Shown in pieces: positions 58,810 to 64,000 of a stretch of 64,000 nt of DNA. The translations under genes were made by a program, and so were the position numbers. The notes beneath the pieces were generated by a model. It saw nothing but the letters and a program-made list of their open reading frames with translations. It was not told where the DNA came from and made no database searches. Position 1 is the stretch's first letter. The number at the start of each line of letters is the position of its first letter. Source of the stretch: Diplosphaera chodatii (lineage: Eukaryota; Chlorophyta; Trebouxiophyceae; Prasiolales; Stichococcaceae); contig JAALGY010000035.1 of the NCBI GenBank assembly GCA_032358165.1, forward strand, positions 248,001 to 312,000, written 5' to 3'.

Positions 58810-60723
58810 ATGGGCAGATCACCGTCTCTGGATCGTCGGTCCGGGCGGCACGACAGACGCAGCAGGAGCCGCAGCAGAGGCGATGATGGACACAAACGGC
58901 GACGTGATCGCAGCCCCAGCCCAGCCAGGAAGCGCAGCAGATCTGCTTCCCGCAGGTATAGCCGGCCAGCAACGTGCTGGGTTTCGGCTCAAATGCCTCA
59001 TCTGCTTTGAAGGACGCCACATGGCGGCAAGTCGTCAGACAACCCAACGGCTGCAGCCGATGCAAGATGTCCTGACTTGATCATGACCTTGGCCCGCTGA
59101 GCGGCACGGCCAGAGACGGCGTAGGGCGGCATCAGACCAGTGTCCACCCGCTAAGCGCCCAAGAGGCGCGCTGCTGTGCCTGGACCCACTCCCAAGTTGC
59201 TCATGCGACCACAATCGGCTGCCTGCTTGCCAGTGCCTGAACGCTGCCTGCACGTCCCCGCAGGCACAGCCCAGAGCGGCACAGGCGGCGGTCGCCGGCG
59301 CGGGATGCACGGGAGCGCCGGCGGTCGCCACCGCCACCCCGCCGCCGGCGGTCACCCAACCCGCCGCGGCGACGAGGCAGGTCGCCCAGCCCGCCCCGGC
59401 GACGGGCGAAGTCGCCCAGCCCCGCCCGCAAGCGCGGCAGCCGGCGGCGCAGCCCCAGCCCCGCGGCCAGCTCCACAGCCAGTCCCAGCCCGCCCCGCAG
59501 CAGGAACGGCGGGGGCAGCAGGCGGGGCGCCAGCCCGAAGCGTGCGCGCAGAGCCTCGGCCAGCGTCGAGCGCGAGCGGGCTGACGCGGCCGCCAAAGCC
59601 GAGGCTGAGCGTGTCAGGTGCAGCACTGTGCAGTGCCAGTCTGTGTGTTCACTGAAAAAAGATGCAACTCTGATGCCGTTGCCCACTCGTGTCTGTGATC
59701 TGCACTGCTGTCAACTTGAGCGGAGCAGGGGTTTTGGGTTCCAAAATCTGCATTACTGCGGCGTGGTTGCACCGCAGGCGGGAGGCGGAGGCGAAGGCGC
59801 GCCGGAAAGCACTTGAGGCGCGCCTCATTGAGGAGGAGGTGGAGCGACAGGTGGGGTTCTCACTGACATCTGGCATGGTCAGGTTGTGCGGAATCTTCTT
59901 TGTGGCAAAGCATGTCCAGGGGGAGCACATTGTCCCCTGATGCTTCAACGAGCACTGGTGTTTTCCTTCAATGGCATGTTGAACATCGAGGGATGCAGGC
60001 CCAAGCGCGCGCAATCCGCTGCAGGTCGCCACCTTGATCGACCAGCGGGTGGCAGAGGTCCTGGAGTCGGACGCCGTGAAGGAGTCGCTGCAGGCCCGCC
60101 TCGAGGCTGAGCGCAAGGTGTGACGTGCACGGCGTCGCAGGATGGACCTCACGCACCTGCACCATGCATAGCGAGGCATCGCAGCTGGTGACGGCTGCGC
60201 CAGCAGGAGTGTTGTTGCCGCCTTGAGTCGAGATCTGCGTTGCATCCGGGACTGTGGTGGCGGCAGGTGCTGGAGGGGCAGGTGGAGGCGGAGCTGGAGG
60301 CGGAGCGGCGGGCGATGGAGGAGGAGCAGCGCGCCGCCCGCGCCGCCATCGAGACCAAGAAGGCGGAGCTGCAGGGCCTCGAGGCCGCCCGCCGCCAGGC
60401 CGTGCGCGCCCCCTCGCCGGACTGCCCATCTTGCTGCTGTCGCCAAAATCGTGGCCCACTTACCACCAAATGGATGTTCGATGCCACACCTAGCACGAAC
60501 TTTGGCGTGTATGACTGCACAGGAGCAGGAGGCTCGGCAGCTGGCCGCCAAGGCGGAGCAGTCTGCAGCCGAGCAGCGGCTGCTGGAGCTGCAGGCCAAG
60601 GTGCAGGCAGACGCCACCAAGCGCAAGCAGGATGCCTCCAAGAAGCGGAAGGATCAGGAGAGGATACTGGGCACTGGCAAGAATGGCAAACGAGAACGTA
60701 TCTCCTTCAAGCTGTCGCTTTGA
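58810..60723 (+). CDS. ARGLU1: ARGLU1-like arginine/glutamate-rich splicing coactivator
   Basis: Six phase-closed exons: 58810-58955, 59264-59617, 59778-59850, 60025-60117, 60267-60401 and 60523-60723, giving 333 residues. The N-terminal half is an RS domain (RRSRSRSRGDDGHKRRRDRS, then [20 protein letters not shown]). The C-terminal half is Glu/Arg coiled coil: ARLIEEEVERQVATLIDQRV, LQARLEAERKVLEGQVEAEL, ending ILGTGKNGKRERISFKL, which matches the IILGKGKSRPKLSFSLK tail of ARGLU1. In animals ARGLU1 works with Mediator and U2AF/SR proteins to couple transcription and splicing. The tail match and the two-part layout make this call firm. A long minus-strand frame across the RS exon is only its shadow. 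Confidence 0.85.
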
Positions 60724-60995
60724 TGGTGCCATACGAAATCCTGTGCAACTCCAAACCACAAAGCAACAATCAGAAAACAGCTGCAACATCGCGGAAAATA
60801 GGTGCCATCCTTGTGCACGAAGCGAGGATAACATTCAGCAACAAGGAATTGCTGCAGACACAGCCCTGTCCTAAAAGGCAGGCTCGACCAGCTCCTGAAT
60901 TGCCACATTACCAGGGTCTGCGTGCCAAATCCAACAGCATGGGATTTGCCGGTGGCCTGGCTTTCTACCAGCTCTCCTGCCATTGCAGATTGATG

Positions 60996-63799
60996 TCAAA
61001 CATCTGCAATCGCGTCTGGCAGCTGCGGCTCTTGTCCACTCTGCCAGGCCGACGAGAGGTGCTGTTGCACCAGCAGTGCATTGTTCTTGGCTGCAAGTGC
61101 GGACATCTCCATTGCTGACGCTGCGTTCTCCAGGGCATTGTTGTAGAAGATGCCCTTGGCCAGTTCAAATGGCGCAAACTCTTCCGGCGGCGCAAACTTG
61201 GGGTAGGCTGCCCAGTCTTGTTCTGCAACCTGCATACAGAGGGGCGATCAGCTCAGCACTACGTGTTCGAGGTGAGCACCTGAACTACGTGCAATAAAAT
61301 ATCTTAGAGGGGGGTTATGTATGAAAGGAACAGGCTGACTTGACGCAGGCAAAGCACCTTGGTGAGGTTGCTGAAAAGGCGGTGCAGCTCGTGACCCAGT
61401 GGCGCAGGGGAGAACAGCTTGTACAAGGTCCTGCCCGATGGCAGGCGCCTCTGCGGGCTGATCACGCTGAAGGGTGTGTCCGCTGCCTCTGTGACCAGCA
61501 CTTGGTCTGCACGCACCCAGCAGCCCTGTTGCTCAGCGACCCACGATTCCTTCCACCTCCGGATCAAGAGCTGTGCATGTGTGCAGGTACGCTGACATGC
61601 AACACTGGGTTGGGAGGCACACCAGTTGGCAGGCGGTGCACGCCGAAGTAGGCCGCCCGCAGCTCCCCCACCACATATGTGGTGGTGACACGCTGGTACT
61701 CACGAGCAGGCGGCGGCCGCACGTGGACGCCCTTGAAGCGGATGTGGGTACCCTCCAGGGGGGTTGCGATGATGACCGCAGCATATGGGCCTGCCACCTC
61801 CTGGGACAGCGGGGCACACAGAAGCGTCACATGCGCAGTGTGCTCTCAAATCAACACCTGGTACAGGCCTTGTAGGCGACGACGTGCGTAGCCTTCGGGG
61901 TTTAGACTGCTGCAGTTTGGGTGCACGTGAAACCAAAAGGGCAAAGCACACCTGCTGCCACCTCCCATCACGGCGCTTCTGCCCACTACTCTTGGCCCGT
62001 CGCGCATGCAGCTCATACCCTTTGGACTTCGTTCCCCGGACCTGAACAAATGGTCATAACGATGTTCCTCTGAAGGTGCTGCACTGCGCCAGATTAGTAG
62101 GGGGCATATGCTGCCCGCGTGCAGTGCCAGAACTGGTCATCCCTCAGCATGTCAAAACTCTTGGAGAAACCATCAGAGACGAGCACCTCATTGACCGTCC
62201 ACCCAAGCTTGAGGTGCACCCTGGCAGCATCCAGCAGAGCCTGCGGTAGGAGCTCGTTGCCGCCAGCAATCTTGAACACACGTGCGTCTGTTGCTGGCAG
62301 CATGGACACCAGACCTGTGTGCACGCAATACATACGTCATTAGGCCTAGCAGTCGAGGCTGCACCAGATTCTGTCGATGATAGTTGTAAAGTGCCTGGGC
62401 TGATGCTCTGTGGTGGTGCAGAGGAGTTGACAGGCTGATCTGATATCGTGGCAATATGCAGGATAAAATTGTCGCTGGCGCTTGTGCTGCAGCTGACCTG
62501 CCAGTGCGTTGATGCGGTTGTCCTGATTGTAGTTGACACGGTTCACGGAGCCGATGAACTCCTCTGCAAAGCGGTACATGTCCTCGTCGTGGCCCATGCT
62601 TTCCTGCAGCAGGCACCACACGTTCTTCCGGTGGCACTGTGTGGCACTGTGTGGCAGTGGCACTGCGCGTACCACAGCCGCACGCATGTTCTGATGCACA
62701 TTGGAGGGTGCACAGCATCAGCAGTCCAGCAGAACGTGCGCACAGCTGTCAACTCACCGCCAAATCCTGCCGCATGCTGCGCTGCGTGAGCCCAAAGAGG
62801 CCGACGCGCCGAAGGAGCGCCTCCGGTGTGCGGAATGCCGTGCCATTCCGCTGCAGGTCGTAGATGCGCAGGAAGTGTTTGCTGAACATGTGGCCGGGGC
62901 GGCCCTGAAAGCGCAGCGGTGCGGTGCCGTACCGCATGTACATGCGCCATAAGTTGACGGCTGTCCATGTCGACTGGTTGAACACAAACCTGCACACGCA
63001 GTTGCACACCAATCACCTTGAAGGCATCAGAAGTGATGTGCGCATCTTATGCATATGCAAGCCGATGCAGAAGTTTCAAACCTCTAGCACATGCAGAAAA
63101 GCATACGTACCGGTGACCGTCAAACAGCGAGAATGGGGAGCTATCAGAATCATCGCCGCCGTGCGGGTCAATGCGTTCCAGACCCAGCGCATCCGCCAGC
63201 TGCCTGCAAATGGGTGCATTCCTTCTTTGGGTCTCGATTCTTTGGGTCGCATACAAATGGCTGCCCGAACAGAGGACTGGACTGAGAATATAAACGGACT
63301 GGTGGCCGAGCTTCAGGGTTGTGCAAGCATGCGGACAGCACCTGATGTAGATGTTGTCCTGGTACACCATGCTGCCGCCCAGCTCATAGGGGGACCCCTC
63401 AAAGCTCATGCTCTTCAGGCGACCTCCGACATTCTGGCCCTCAAACACGTGGATGCTCACGTCCTTGCCGCACAGCTGCCGCACGAAGTAGGCCGCTGAT
63501 GCACCCCCAATCCCACCTGCGGCGTCATAAAAAGTAGAATGCGGGGCTTTGATGAGCCCTGTAAGTACAGCTCACCTGTCATGTCACATGAATTGCGAAT
63601 AAATGCATAACAAACTCCTTTTCACATGTTGAGCTGTACACCGTCTGCATCACCACTGCGACTGTGCATGCTTACCGCCAACGATGGCCACCTGCGGCTT
63701 GTGGCCACCTGCCGCAGGGTGCGGAGCTGTGATGATCAACGTGACGACGCATGCTGCCAGCAGCGCAGCAGCTGCAGCCTTTGCAGCCATGAGCACCAT
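60996..63799 (-). CDS. PCYOX1: Prenylcysteine oxidase (farnesylcysteine lyase)
   Basis: ATG 63799 gives a signal peptide (AAALLAACVVTLIITA), then VAIVGG completed across the first intron as GGGIGGASAAYF, the FAD Rossmann motif. Exons placed: 63799-63676, 63516-63342 (VSIHVFEGQNVGGRLKSMSF, ELGGSMVYQDNIYI), 63203-63111, 62989-62758 (WRMYMRYGTAPLRFQ), 62603-62498 (EDMYRFAEEFIGSVNRVNYN), 62314 to about 62140 (MLPATDARVFKIAGGNELLP), about 62041-61950, about 61806-61610 (AAVIIATPLEG), about 61505-61360 and about 61232-60996 (WAAYPKFAPPEEFAPFELAK). The enzyme oxidatively cleaves the thioether of free prenylcysteine to Cys, prenyl aldehyde and H2O2. The lumenal, signal-bearing form fits the family. 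Later exon borders are approximate. Confidence 0.88.
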
Positions 63800-64000
63800 G
63801 CGCCACTGCGCTCGGTGCAGATAGGTGCCACAGCACAGTATGATGCTGCTGTGCTCGTCAGGCCAGCCACGGCGGGCAAACGTACATAGCTTACATGCCG
63901 CAGCTGCTGTGTGATGCAAGTTGTTTGTTGTGGTGAAGATGTAGAATGGTGCAGGCCATCAGCAGCTGTACGACAGCACTTGGAGTTGGACAGGGCTTAG
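63800..64000. other. 5' flank of the prenylcysteine oxidase gene
   Basis: Probable promoter and 5' UTR of the minus-strand gene. No other feature seen. Confidence 0.4.

Noticed and set aside
59201..59686. Minus-strand frame rich in Arg and Gly
   Set aside because: It is the complement of the ARGLU1 RS-domain exon, which has closed phases on the + strand.

Overview
The window reads as nuclear DNA of a green alga, most likely a trebouxiophyte-type chlorophyte. The genes are intron-rich, with introns of about 80-200 bp that mostly end in TGCAG. Several products are typical of plastid-bearing eukaryotes: N-acetylglutamate kinase with a transit peptide, an ABC1 kinase, a Rubisco-LSMT-like SET protein and a plastid-type TPR protein. 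TGTAA, the green-algal poly(A) signal, follows at least two genes. No genus is claimed. I rebuilt gene models by hand from reading frames, splice sites and phase agreement. Where phases close exactly, exon coordinates are given; elsewhere they are approximate.

Layout. 0-5 kb: a 5'-truncated divergent protein kinase (+) and a multi-pass YrhK-like membrane protein (+). 5.3-12.3 kb: one very large low-complexity protein (-) that starts with two CxxC-type zinc motifs. 12.9-19.9 kb: a SpoU RNA methyltransferase (+), N-acetylglutamate kinase (-), a ubiquitin-like-domain protein (+) and a small Lys/Arg/Ser-rich protein (-). 20.4-25.6 kb: a TPR protein (+) and a SET methyltransferase (-). 26-32.9 kb: an ABC1-type kinase (-) with a long N-terminus of two tandem-repeat families. 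33-36.2 kb: an unrecognised large protein (-). 37-40.8 kb: two convergent ciliary genes, MNS1/FAP127-like (+) and CFAP100/MIA1-like (-). 41.5-49.3 kb: a MOZART-like small protein (+), AP-1 mu (+), a PWWP protein (-), Hub1/UBL5 (-) and a coiled-coil protein (+). 56.5-63.8 kb: a degenerate DHHC protein (-), ARGLU1 (+) and prenylcysteine oxidase (-).

From 49.63 to about 55.99 kb lies a gene-free block built from very many copies of one short motif, GTCAAYAACAAAGGGGC, in both orientations. It is organised into nested inverted and direct duplications, and the outermost inverted repeats are flanked by a 4-bp direct repeat. It looks like a giant foldback element or composite satellite, and it is the most unusual object in the window.

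The genes are not an operon-like pathway. Shared themes are plastid function, membrane trafficking, cilia, and splicing (Hub1 and ARGLU1). The splicing theme sits beside a high by-eye share of GC-AG introns: five among roughly 64 introns whose sites I placed.
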